Assembly (NCBI GenBank): GCA_035457725.1
Contig: DATIBC010000097.1
Location: 25,790-89,789, forward strand
Source of the DNA: DATFES01 sp035457725
Lineage (GTDB): Bacteria > Pseudomonadota > Alphaproteobacteria > CACIAM-22H2
Length of the DNA stretch: 64,000 nucleotides
Direction: 5' to 3'
Part shown: positions 1 to 6,971 of the stretch, piece after piece
How the letters are laid out: every line of letters begins with the position of its first letter
How positions within the stretch are numbered: the stretch's first letter is position 1
Made by a program: the position numbers and the translations under genes
Notes under the pieces: model-generated
The model's database searches: none
The model's input: the letters and a program-made list of their open reading frames with translations, nothing else
Told to the model about the DNA's origin: nothing

Positions 1-1
1 G

Positions 2-838
2 GTCGAGGACCCGGCGGTCTATGAGAACATTTTCAAGCCGTTCACCGACTATCTCGCCAAATGCGCCGGCAAACGCGTTGTCTACTATCCAGTGCAATCG
101 AATTCGGCCGAGATCGAGGCGATGCGCTCGGGACGGCTTCACGTCGCTGGTTTCTCGACCGGCCCGACCGGCTTCGCGGTGAACATGGCCGGCGCCATCC
201 CGTTCGCCGCCAAGGGAACCGAAAAGCAGGTCCGCGGCTACCATCTTGCGTTCGTCGTCAAGGCTGACGGCCCGTACCAGAAACTGTCCGACCTCAAGGA
301 CAAGAAGGTCGCGCACACCTCGCCGTCGTCCAACTCGGGCAACCTCGCGCCGCGCGTGCTGTTCCCGAAGGAAGGGCTCGAGCCCGACAAGGATTACAAA
401 GTGCTTTATTCGGGCGGTCACGACAAATCCGCGCTCGGCGTGGTGTCGGGAGATTACGACGGCGCGCCGGTTGCCTCCGACGTGCTCGAGCGGATGATCG
501 TCCGCGGCACGATCAAGCAAAGCGACGTCCGGGTGATATACAAGAGCGAGACGTTCCCGACCTCGTCGTTCGCCTACGCGCACGACCTGGCGCCGGATCT
601 CGCCAAGAAAGTCACCGATTGCTTCTACGCCTTCCGCTTCACGCCGGAGATGACCAAGGAGTTCAACGGCGACGATCGCTTCTTCCCGATCACATACCAG
701 AAAGAATGGGCGGTGGTGCGTGCGGTCGCCGAGGGCTCCGGCACGCCGTACAATCGAACCGCCTACCAGAAAGAGGCGGAGCGTGAAGCGGCAGCGCTCA
801 AGAAGAAAGAGGAAGAAAAAGCGAAGAAGGGCAAGTGA
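2..838 (+). CDS. phnD: Phosphonate/phosphate-type ABC transporter substrate-binding protein, 5' truncated by window edge
   Basis: This is the periplasmic binding protein that would deliver a phosphonate, phosphite or phosphate-like ligand to the PhnC/PhnE importer encoded directly downstream. The reading frame is open from base 2, so the signal peptide and true start lie outside the window; 278 residues are visible. The segment around SNSGNLAPRVLF and the following SGGHDKSALGVVSGDYDGA is typical of the PhnD family (ligand-binding loop, then hinge and second lobe). The protein ends in an unusual Lys/Glu-rich tail (KKKEEEKAKKGK). Its stop overlaps the GTG of phnC, so the two are translationally coupled. 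The substrate cannot be decided from sequence, and no C-P lyase genes are visible. Confidence 0.9.
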   Translation, partial: VEDPAVYENIFKPFTDYLAKCAGKRVVYYPVQSNSAEIEAMRSGRLHVAGFSTGPTGFAVNMAGAIPFAAKGTEKQVRGYHLAFVVKADGPYQKLSDLKDKKVAHTSPSSNSGNLAPRVLFPKEGLEPDKDYKVLYSGGHDKSALGVVSGDYDGAPVASDVLERMIVRGTIKQSDVRVIYKSETFPTSSFAYAHDLAPDLAKKVTDCFYAFRFTPEMTKEFNGDDRFFPITYQKEWAVVRAVAEGSGTPYNRTAYQKEAEREAAALKKKEEEKAKKGK

Positions 839-1635
839 CGGTTTCAAGCGCGCCCGATCACGGAGGGAGCGGCGCAAACGGCCGCTCCCTCGAAATTCGA
901 CGGCTCTCCAAGGAGTACCGCCGCGGCGTCCCGGTGTTGCGCGAGGTGAGTCTTTCGATTCCGGGCCACGGCATCACCGCAGTCATCGGACCCTCGGGCA
1001 CCGGCAAAAGCACGCTGATCCGTTGCATCAACCGGCTGATCGAGCCGACGTCGGGCGAGATCGTCTTTCGCGGCCTCGATTTGGCGCGGCTCAGCGGCCG
1101 CGCCTTGCGCAAGGCGCGGCGCAAGATCGGCATGGTGTTCCAGGAATACAACCTCGTCGAACGCCTGACGGTGATGGAAAACCTGCTGTGCGGCCGCCTC
1201 GGCTACGTTTCGCCGCTCAAGGCGTGGCTGCGGCGTTTCCCCGCCCACGACGTCGCCCGGGCGTTCGAACTGCTCGACGCCGTCGGCCTCGGCGACTTCG
1301 CCAACCAGCGGGCCGACGCGCTTTCGGGCGGGCAACGCCAGCGCGTCGGCATCGCACGGGCGATCATGCAGGAGCCCGAGCTGCTTCTGGCCGACGAGCC
1401 GACGTCCTCTCTCGATCCCAAGACGTCGGTCGAGATCATGGAGCTGATGACCCGGCTCGCCGGAGAGCGCGACATCCCGGTCATCGTCAACATTCACAAC
1501 GTCGAATTGGCCAAGCGCTTCGCCCAGCGGATGATCGGCATGTCGGGCGGCCGCGTGGTGTTCGACGGGCCGCCGGACGATCTTCGCGACCAGCATCTCA
1601 AGGAGATATACGGCGGCGAAGGCTGGCTCGAATGA
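835..1635 (+). CDS. phnC: Phosphonate-type ABC transporter ATP-binding protein
   Basis: The cytoplasmic ATPase subunit energises uptake through the two PhnE permeases downstream. It has 266 residues, the usual PhnC length. Walker A GPSGTGKST is at residues 52-60, the signature LSGGQRQR is near 163, and Walker B LLADEPTSSLD is near 185, followed by the switch His in NIHN. The GTG start overlaps the phnD stop (GTGA). Its own stop overlaps the ATG of the next gene (ATGA), so D, C and the first E are read as one coupled operon. The assignment to the PhnC branch rests on the neighbouring PhnD and PhnE genes as well as on similarity. Confidence 0.92.
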   Translation: MTVSSAPDHGGSGANGRSLEIRRLSKEYRRGVPVLREVSLSIPGHGITAVIGPSGTGKSTLIRCINRLIEPTSGEIVFRGLDLARLSGRALRKARRKIGMVFQEYNLVERLTVMENLLCGRLGYVSPLKAWLRRFPAHDVARAFELLDAVGLGDFANQRADALSGGQRQRVGIARAIMQEPELLLADEPTSSLDPKTSVEIMELMTRLAGERDIPVIVNIHNVELAKRFAQRMIGMSGGRVVFDGPPDDLRDQHLKEIYGGEGWLE

Positions 1636-2423
1636 ACCAGGCGGCAACCGGCGCTCCACGGCAGGCGTTCGCGACGAACTGGCCGGCGCGGCTCGGATGG
1701 ATCGTGCTCGGCTTCTATACGATCTACGCCGGCACGTTGCTCGACCTCTCCTGGGCGCGTTTCGTCGACGGCCTGGGGCACGGCGGACGCTTCATCGCCC
1801 GCATGTTTCCGCCCGACGTGTCCAAGCTGGATCTACTGTGGCGCGGTCTCTCCGAGAGCATCGAGATCTCGATCATCGCCACGGCCATAGGGATCGCGCT
1901 GGCGCTGCCGGTCGGGCTGCTGGCGGCGCGCAATCTGATGCCCGCCTGGGTCACTTGGCTAGCGCGCGGCCTGATCGCGCTTTGCCGTTCCTTCCACCCG
2001 GTGATCGTCGCCATCCTGTTCGTCAAGGCGGTGGGATTCGGCGCCCTCGCCGGGATCATGGCATTGATCGTCGCATCGGTCGGCTTCATATCGAAGCTGT
2101 TCGCCGAGGCGATCGAGGAAATCTCCCTCAAGCAGGTCGAGGCGGTGCGCGCAACCGGCGCCTCGTTCGGCAATGTGCTGACGTTCGGCGTGTTGCCGCA
2201 AGTGCTGTCGCGGTTCATCGGCTTCGCCACATATCAGCTCGATTCGAACCTGCGCAACTCGACCATGGTCGGCATCGTCGGCGGCGGTGGCATCGGCGGC
2301 ACCTTGTTCACGGCCTTTCAGCGCTTCGACTACGATTTCGTGCTGACCATACTCATCGCCATCATCAGCTTGATCATGGTCGGCGAGATCTTCGCCGGCT
2401 GGATCCGCAAGACCTTCCAGTAG
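1632..2423 (+). CDS. phnE: Phosphonate-type ABC transporter permease (first copy)
   Basis: This inner-membrane permease has 263 residues and about six hydrophobic segments. The EAA-type coupling loop is seen around EAVRATGASFGNVLTFGVLPQ, where it docks on PhnC. The start ATG overlaps the phnC stop. A long in-frame extension upstream only shadows phnC and was discarded. A second, diverged permease follows after eight bases, so the transporter is probably a PhnE1/PhnE2 heterodimer, as in many alphaproteobacteria. The C-terminal half contains the conserved NSTMVGIVGGGGIGG stretch of this family. Confidence 0.9.
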   Translation: MNQAATGAPRQAFATNWPARLGWIVLGFYTIYAGTLLDLSWARFVDGLGHGGRFIARMFPPDVSKLDLLWRGLSESIEISIIATAIGIALALPVGLLAARNLMPAWVTWLARGLIALCRSFHPVIVAILFVKAVGFGALAGIMALIVASVGFISKLFAEAIEEISLKQVEAVRATGASFGNVLTFGVLPQVLSRFIGFATYQLDSNLRNSTMVGIVGGGGIGGTLFTAFQRFDYDFVLTILIAIISLIMVGEIFAGWIRKTFQ

Positions 2424-2431
2424 GGCGCGCG

Positions 2432-3229
2432 ATGATCGCCGATCAACGAAAATGGGAGCGTTTCACGCCGCAGCAACGGATGATGCGATTCGTTTTTTAT
2501 CTCGCATCGGTCGCGGCGCTCGTGGTTTCGCTGCGTTCGATCGAGATCATCCCGGAATTCCTCTACGACGCGCCCGAACAGGTCGTCGACCTTTTCGCCC
2601 GCATGTGGCCGATGGATTTCGCCTTCTACCCGGCGATGGTCCACGACGCGCTGATCGAGACGCTACATATCGCCACGCTCGGCACCATCCTCGCCATGGG
2701 CATGGCACTGCCCGTCGGGTTGATGGCGGCGCGCAACGTTACGCCGATCCCGGCGCTGAATTATCTCGCCAAATTCATTCTCGTGTCCTCGCGCTCGGTC
2801 AATTCGCTGGTTTGGGCCCTGCTCTTCGTGGCGGTGTTCGGACCAGGCGCGCTCGCCGGCACACTCGCCATCGCCTTCCGCTCGATCGGCTTCGTCGGCA
2901 AGCTGTTCGGCGAGGCGCTCGAGGAGGCCAATCGCGGCTCGGTCGAGGCGCTGGAAGCGGTGGGCGCGCCATGGCTTTCAGTGATGCTGAAGGCGTATTG
3001 GCCGCAGGTGCAGCCGGCGTTCTATTCGATCGCGCTGTTCCGCTGGGACATCAATATTCGCGAATCGGCCGTTTTGGGGCTGGTCGGCGCAGGCGGCATC
3101 GGCGTGGCGCTCGATGCGGCGCTCAATCTACTCTATTGGGACCAGGTGGCCGTGGTTTTGCTGACGATCTTCACCGTCGTCATCCTCACCGAAATCGGCG
3201 TCACCTATATCCGCCGCAACGTCATCTGA
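2432..3229 (+). CDS. phnE: Phosphonate-type ABC transporter permease (second copy)
   Basis: The second inner-membrane permease has 265 residues. It starts with MIADQRKWERF at an ATG eight bases after the first permease. Hydrophobic segments and the coupling loop EALEAVGAPWLSVMLKAYWPQ match its partner, and the glycine-rich segment GLVGAGGIG is retained near the C terminus. The longer open frame to the left is a shadow of the first permease. It is the last transporter gene of the operon. The next gene begins 31 bases later and may be co-transcribed. Confidence 0.9.
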   Translation: MIADQRKWERFTPQQRMMRFVFYLASVAALVVSLRSIEIIPEFLYDAPEQVVDLFARMWPMDFAFYPAMVHDALIETLHIATLGTILAMGMALPVGLMAARNVTPIPALNYLAKFILVSSRSVNSLVWALLFVAVFGPGALAGTLAIAFRSIGFVGKLFGEALEEANRGSVEALEAVGAPWLSVMLKAYWPQVQPAFYSIALFRWDINIRESAVLGLVGAGGIGVALDAALNLLYWDQVAVVLLTIFTVVILTEIGVTYIRRNVI

Positions 3230-3260
3230 CGGCGGGTCCGCGAAGCTACGGAGGCCGGGC

Positions 3261-3809
3261 ATGGCTTTTCTTCCCGAGCTCCCCGAACGTGCGACGCTGC
3301 TCGACGTGTTCGGCGCCTTCCCGCATGCCGCGACGCCGCTGCTCGAGTACCACGAGGCGGTCTTGCGCGGGCCGTCGCCGTTGAGCGTGCGCGACCGGGA
3401 GCTTATCGCCGCCTACGTTTCGGCGCTCAATGCGTGCGATTACTGCGTCGGCGTGCATGCCGCGACGGCCGAGGCGTTCGGGCTGCCCGCGGCGACCATC
3501 GCGGCGCTGACCGAGGACGTCGCGAACGCACCGGTCGACGAGCGGCTCAAGCCGATCCTTGCCTATGCGCGCAAGTTGACGCGCACCCCCGCCCGCATGA
3601 CCGAGTCCGACGCGGCGGCGGTCTTTGCCGCCGGCTGGGACGCCAAGGCGCTTCACGACGCGGTGGCGATCTGCGGCCTGTTCAACTTGATGAATCGGCT
3701 GGTCATGGGACTCGGCCTCGCGGCCGACCAGTCGTATTTCGACGCCGCGGCCAGGCGACTGGCGAGCGCGGAGGGTTACCGCGCGATCGTCGCGCTTCTC
3801 AAGCTATGA
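3261..3809 (+). CDS. AhpD-like / carboxymuconolactone decarboxylase-family protein
   Basis: A 182-residue all-helical protein of the AhpD/CMD superfamily. It contains the complete peroxidase-type motif E-x11-C-x2-C-x3-H as E47, C59, C62 and H66 (LNACDYCVGVH). This is the redox centre of alkylhydroperoxidase AhpD and of the peroxidase-related subgroup. The expected activity is thiol-dependent peroxide reduction, but relatives also act as decarboxylases and the substrate is unknown. It lies 31 bases after the phosphonate transporter on the same strand without a visible terminator, so co-expression is possible. The start ATG follows a GGAGG-like site (acggaggccggg). Confidence 0.8.
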   Translation: MAFLPELPERATLLDVFGAFPHAATPLLEYHEAVLRGPSPLSVRDRELIAAYVSALNACDYCVGVHAATAEAFGLPAATIAALTEDVANAPVDERLKPILAYARKLTRTPARMTESDAAAVFAAGWDAKALHDAVAICGLFNLMNRLVMGLGLAADQSYFDAAARRLASAEGYRAIVALLKL

Positions 3810-3896
3810 ATCAGTATTAACCTTAAACCGCGTTCACCAACCTGAGATTTGTCACAAGTTTTGCGCGCCCGATGTCCCGGTCGTCGCATCGACTCA

Positions 3897-3905
3897 TGGT
3901 ATGAT
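3897..3905 (+). promoter_or_regulatory. Candidate extended -10 promoter element for the Gly/Asn-rich secreted protein
   Basis: TG-G-TATGAT (TATGAT at 3900-3905) lies in a locally AT-rich gap 46 bases before the ATG at 3952. No good -35 hexamer is visible, which fits an extended -10 promoter. Read by eye only. Confidence 0.35.
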
Positions 3906-3951
3906 TATTGGTGTTTCATTGCGCGAGCATCGAGCAAGGAGCATTCGCACC

Positions 3952-4623
3952 ATGACTAAACTTTCGCGATTTACGGCGGGTCTGTTGGGAGCGACCGCGC
4001 TCTCGCTCGCCTTCGCCGTGGCGCCGGTGTCGTTCGATCCTGCTTCGGGCAAGTTCGCCAGCGTGACGGCTGACGCGCGAGGCGGCGGCAATGGCGGCGA
4101 CAACGGCAACGCCGGCGGCAATGGCCAGGGTAACGGTCATGGCAACGGCGGCGCGGCTGCCGATGGCGGCCGGGGCGGCCCAGGCAACGGTTACGGCCGC
4201 GACAACGCACCAGGCCAGGTCGGCAAATCGGATGTGGGTCAGTCGACGGCCGACCAGTCGCGCGGACGCGGTCACGGCAACGCTTTCGGTCATTCGACCA
4301 GCGAAACGGCGCATGGCTACTCGAACCACGGCGCGCTCGCCAGCGCGCTCGGCTCGCTCAACGCCGCGCATGCCTTGTCGAAGGGCAATACGCCGCCCGC
4401 CTCGCCGAACTCGGTGGTCGGCCAGCTCGCCGCCTATCGCGACGCGATGAACGAAGCGATCGCGGCGCCGACGCAGCAAGCGCGCGACGCGGCGCTCCAG
4501 GACGCCGAAGAGTCGCTGCAGGCGGCGGCCAACAAGGACGTCACCGACGAGACGCGCAGCGCAGTAAACGACATGCTCGGCATCGACACCGCTGCGCTCG
4601 ATAGCCCGCCCGGAGCGCAGTAA
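3952..4623 (+). CDS. Secreted Gly/Asn-rich hypothetical protein
   Basis: No function is recognised. The ATG at 3952 was chosen because AAGGAG (3936-3941) sits ten bases upstream and because a clean signal peptide then follows (MTKLSRFTAGLLGATALSLAF). The mature part has three zones. The first is a low-complexity stretch of about 35 residues built from Gly, Asn, His and Asp (GGGNGGDNGNAGGNGQGNG and onwards). The second is a Gly/Ser/His-rich linker. The third is an acidic helical C terminus (roughly residues 150-223) rich in Ala, Gln and Glu. It is predicted to be exported (223 residues before processing). A strong terminator follows directly, so the gene is monocistronic. Confidence 0.75.
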   Translation: MTKLSRFTAGLLGATALSLAFAVAPVSFDPASGKFASVTADARGGGNGGDNGNAGGNGQGNGHGNGGAAADGGRGGPGNGYGRDNAPGQVGKSDVGQSTADQSRGRGHGNAFGHSTSETAHGYSNHGALASALGSLNAAHALSKGNTPPASPNSVVGQLAAYRDAMNEAIAAPTQQARDAALQDAEESLQAAANKDVTDETRSAVNDMLGIDTAALDSPPGAQ

Positions 4624-4650
4624 GCGAACCGTCGGTACCTCTCATCTCGC

Positions 4651-4685
4651 GGCGCGCGGGGGAAACCCCCGCGCGCCATTTTTTT
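4651..4685 (+). terminator. Rho-independent terminator
   Basis: A perfect 12-bp G+C stem (4651-4662 with 4666-4677), a 3-base AAA loop and a run of seven T (4679-4685). The T-run is on the plus strand only, so it serves the secreted-protein gene ending at 4623 rather than the convergent lipoprotein gene. Confidence 0.93.
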
Positions 4686-4693
4686 GGGCGAGA

Positions 4694-5653
4694 TCAGCCG
4701 CGCTGGCGCAAATCGGCGCGCAACGATTCGACGGTGCCCGAGGACAGGCTCGCCTCCGCTTCCAGCCGTTTGCTCTTGCGATACTGAAAAAGCGCCGCGC
4801 GGGTCGCCGGCCCGAGGCGTCCGTCGATCGCCCCCGGGTCGCTTCCGGTTTCGCTCAGCGCATACTGCACGAAGCGCACGATCGCCTCGTCGGGTATGCG
4901 CGCCGGAGTCATCGGCTTTATCGATGGCGCTTGCTGCGCCGTGGCGGCGGCGATTTCTTCCCCGGTCATCTTCGCCTCGAGCGCCATGCGATAGCGCCGC
5001 GCCTCGCGCTGATTGGCGCGCTCGGCGGCGCCGAGCCAGCGATGCGCCTCGGCAATGTCGCGCCGCACGCCGCTGCCCGCGACATAGATGAGCCCCAGCG
5101 CGAAGGCAGAGTCGGCGTGGCCACGCTCGGCGGCGCGGCGATACCATACCGCCGCCCAAGCCGGTTCCTTGGCCACGCCGCGCCCCTCGGCGTAGATCGC
5201 CGCCAACGCATTGGCCGCCAACGGATGTCCGCCTTCGCCCGCGCGACCAAGCCAAGTCACCGCGCGCGCCGGATCGTATGCGGGCAGATCCTGGCGGGCA
5301 TGCGTAATGCCCAAGATGTACTGCGCGTCGACATGCCCGCGTTCGGCGGCGGATTCGAGGAGCTCGGCCGCCCGCCGCTCGTCCTTGGCGACGCCATCGC
5401 CATTGAGGTGGCGTATTCCGAGTCGGTACGCGGCTTCGGGGCTAAGGCGCGACTCTTGAGGGACGGTCGTTGGCTGCGTCGCCGGCTGCGTCGTCGCTGG
5501 TTGCGACCCGGCGGCGGCGTCCTCGCCGACGATCTTGGTTGCCTGGCGCTGCATGAACTGGTCGGCCCGTTGCAGCGCCGGCTTGACGTCGCTACACGCG
5601 CCGGCCAGTCCGGTCGAGGCGGAAAGTGCGATCAGGAGGAGCGTGCGATTCAT
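4694..5653 (-). CDS. Sel1-repeat lipoprotein with C-terminal peptidoglycan-binding domain
   Basis: A 319-residue envelope protein. The N terminus MNRTLLLIALSASTGLAGAC ends in a lipobox (LAGAC), so it should be a lipid-anchored periplasmic protein. After a Thr/Gln/Pro linker come about four Sel1-like (TPR-type) repeats between residues 65 and 210, recognisable by A-x2-WxxRAAERGHADSAFALG. The last 60 residues (FVQYALSETGSDPGAIDGRL, then GPATRAALFQYR) form a PG_binding_1 domain. The likely role is scaffolding at the cell wall; no catalytic motif is seen. It is transcribed away from the ATP-grasp gene and converges on the terminator at 4651-4685. Confidence 0.85.
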   Translation of the reverse strand: MNRTLLLIALSASTGLAGACSDVKPALQRADQFMQRQATKIVGEDAAAGSQPATTQPATQPTTVPQESRLSPEAAYRLGIRHLNGDGVAKDERRAAELLESAAERGHVDAQYILGITHARQDLPAYDPARAVTWLGRAGEGGHPLAANALAAIYAEGRGVAKEPAWAAVWYRRAAERGHADSAFALGLIYVAGSGVRRDIAEAHRWLGAAERANQREARRYRMALEAKMTGEEIAAATAQQAPSIKPMTPARIPDEAIVRFVQYALSETGSDPGAIDGRLGPATRAALFQYRKSKRLEAEASLSSGTVESLRADLRQRG

Positions 5654-5719
5654 GGTGGCCTCCAGACGCGAAAATCTAATCGGCGCTGGTTTACGAGAGA
5701 CTAATCCGCGCCCTGCGTG

Positions 5720-5882
5720 CTGTTACAATTCTTTGATATAAGTGACAAATTCGAGATCTTGTAGGGGCGCAGGCGGCGCCTTCGCGCGATCGTGAAGCGT
5801 TTTCGCTTGCGTTCGCCGGCCTTGGCCATAATATACATAACGATACTGTTTAACTGGATATTCTACAAACTAGGAGTGGTTA
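5720..5882 (+). promoter_or_regulatory. AT-rich regulatory region before the ATP-grasp gene
   Basis: Two AT-rich pockets (about 5727-5760 and 5826-5872) interrupt otherwise GC-rich DNA between the divergent lipoprotein and ATP-grasp genes. The second holds TTGGCC, then TACTGT after 16 bases, a weak sigma70-like pair. A good Shine-Dalgarno AGGAG (5872-5876) stands six bases before the ATG at 5883. Exact promoters cannot be fixed by eye. Confidence 0.4.
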
Positions 5883-6851
5883 ATGGTCAGGGCGTATGTC
5901 CTGCACGAAAACGACGCTTGGGTCGAGCCGCTGCGCTCCGCGTTCGCCGCCGAGGGTGTGCCGCACGAGGAATGGTTCCTCGACCAAGGCACGCTCGACA
6001 TTGATCGCGCGCCGCCCGAGGGCGTTTTCTACAACCGCATGAGCGCCTCCTCGCATACGCGCGACCATCGCTATGCCGCCGAGTACACGGCGGCGGTCCT
6101 CGCCTGGCTCGAATCGCACGGCCGTCGCGTGGTCAACACCGGTCGTGCCTTGCAGCTCGAGATCAGCAAAGTGGCGCAGTACGCGGCGCTCAACGCGCAC
6201 GGCATCCGCACCCCGCGCACGATCGCAACGGTCGGACGCGAGCGCATCCTCGAGGCCGCCGCGCGTTTCGAGGGTCCAGTCATCGTCAAGCACAACCGCG
6301 GCGGAAAGGGGCTTGGCGTACGCTTATTCCGCGATCGCGCGGCGCTCGCCCGCTACGTCGACGGCGCCGAATTCGAGCCGCCGGTCGACGGCATTACCCT
6401 GGTCCAGGACTATATTCAGTCGCCCGAGCCCTTCATTACGCGCGCCGAATTCGTCGGCGCGCGGTTCCTTTATGCTTTGCGGGTCGACACCACGCAGGGG
6501 TTCGAGCTTTGTCCGGCCGACGAGTGTCGAACCGGCGACGCCTTTTGCCCGACGGCGCCCAGCGCAGGTCCGCGTTTCACGGTCGATCTCGGATTCTTTC
6601 ACCCGATCCTGACCCGCTATGAGCGCTTTCTCGCCGCCAACGGCGTCGAAGTCGCCGGCATCGAGTTCATCGCCGATCGCCACGGCGAGATATGGACCTA
6701 CGACGTCAATACCAACACCAACTACAACGCCGAGGCGGAGGCGGCGGCGCAAGCGCCGCTACCCGGCATGCGCGCCATCGCGCGTTATCTCGGCGAGGAA
6801 ATCGATCGCATTTATGGGAAGGCGGTGCGGCGCGAGCTGCTGAGCGCGTAA
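5883..6851 (+). CDS. RimK-like ATP-grasp ligase, substrate unknown
   Basis: A 322-residue ATP-grasp enzyme of the RimK/glutathione synthetase group. Such proteins activate a carboxylate as acyl phosphate and ligate it to an amine. Nucleotide-binding lysines are seen at K96 (QLEISKVAQY) and K136 (GPVIVKHNRGGKGLGV, with the Gly-rich loop). The C-terminal Mg-binding segment is intact: AGIEFIADRHGEIWTYDVN followed by TNTNYN. It stands alone between its own AT-rich promoter region and a strong terminator, so no neighbour suggests the substrate. A glutamate or other amino-acid ligase acting on a protein or small molecule is an inference from the family only. Confidence 0.8.
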   Translation: MVRAYVLHENDAWVEPLRSAFAAEGVPHEEWFLDQGTLDIDRAPPEGVFYNRMSASSHTRDHRYAAEYTAAVLAWLESHGRRVVNTGRALQLEISKVAQYAALNAHGIRTPRTIATVGRERILEAAARFEGPVIVKHNRGGKGLGVRLFRDRAALARYVDGAEFEPPVDGITLVQDYIQSPEPFITRAEFVGARFLYALRVDTTQGFELCPADECRTGDAFCPTAPSAGPRFTVDLGFFHPILTRYERFLAANGVEVAGIEFIADRHGEIWTYDVNTNTNYNAEAEAAAQAPLPGMRAIARYLGEEIDRIYGKAVRRELLSA

Positions 6852-6895
6852 CTCCCCTCCGCACGGACGCGGCCAGCGGCTCGCGCTTGACCCCC

Positions 6896-6936
6896 GCACG
6901 CCCGCGAAGCGATGCTTCGCGGGCGTGTCGCTTTTT
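6896..6936 (+). terminator. Rho-independent terminator
   Basis: A perfect stem of 14 bp (6897-6910 with 6914-6927), extendable by a G-U pair, with a 3-base GAT loop and TTTTT at 6932-6936. It ends the ATP-grasp transcript 45 bases after the stop codon. Its position also argues against any upstream start for the next gene. Confidence 0.92.
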
Positions 6937-6971
6937 CACCGCGGCCGAACGTAGAGGGGGCGCAGGGAAAA

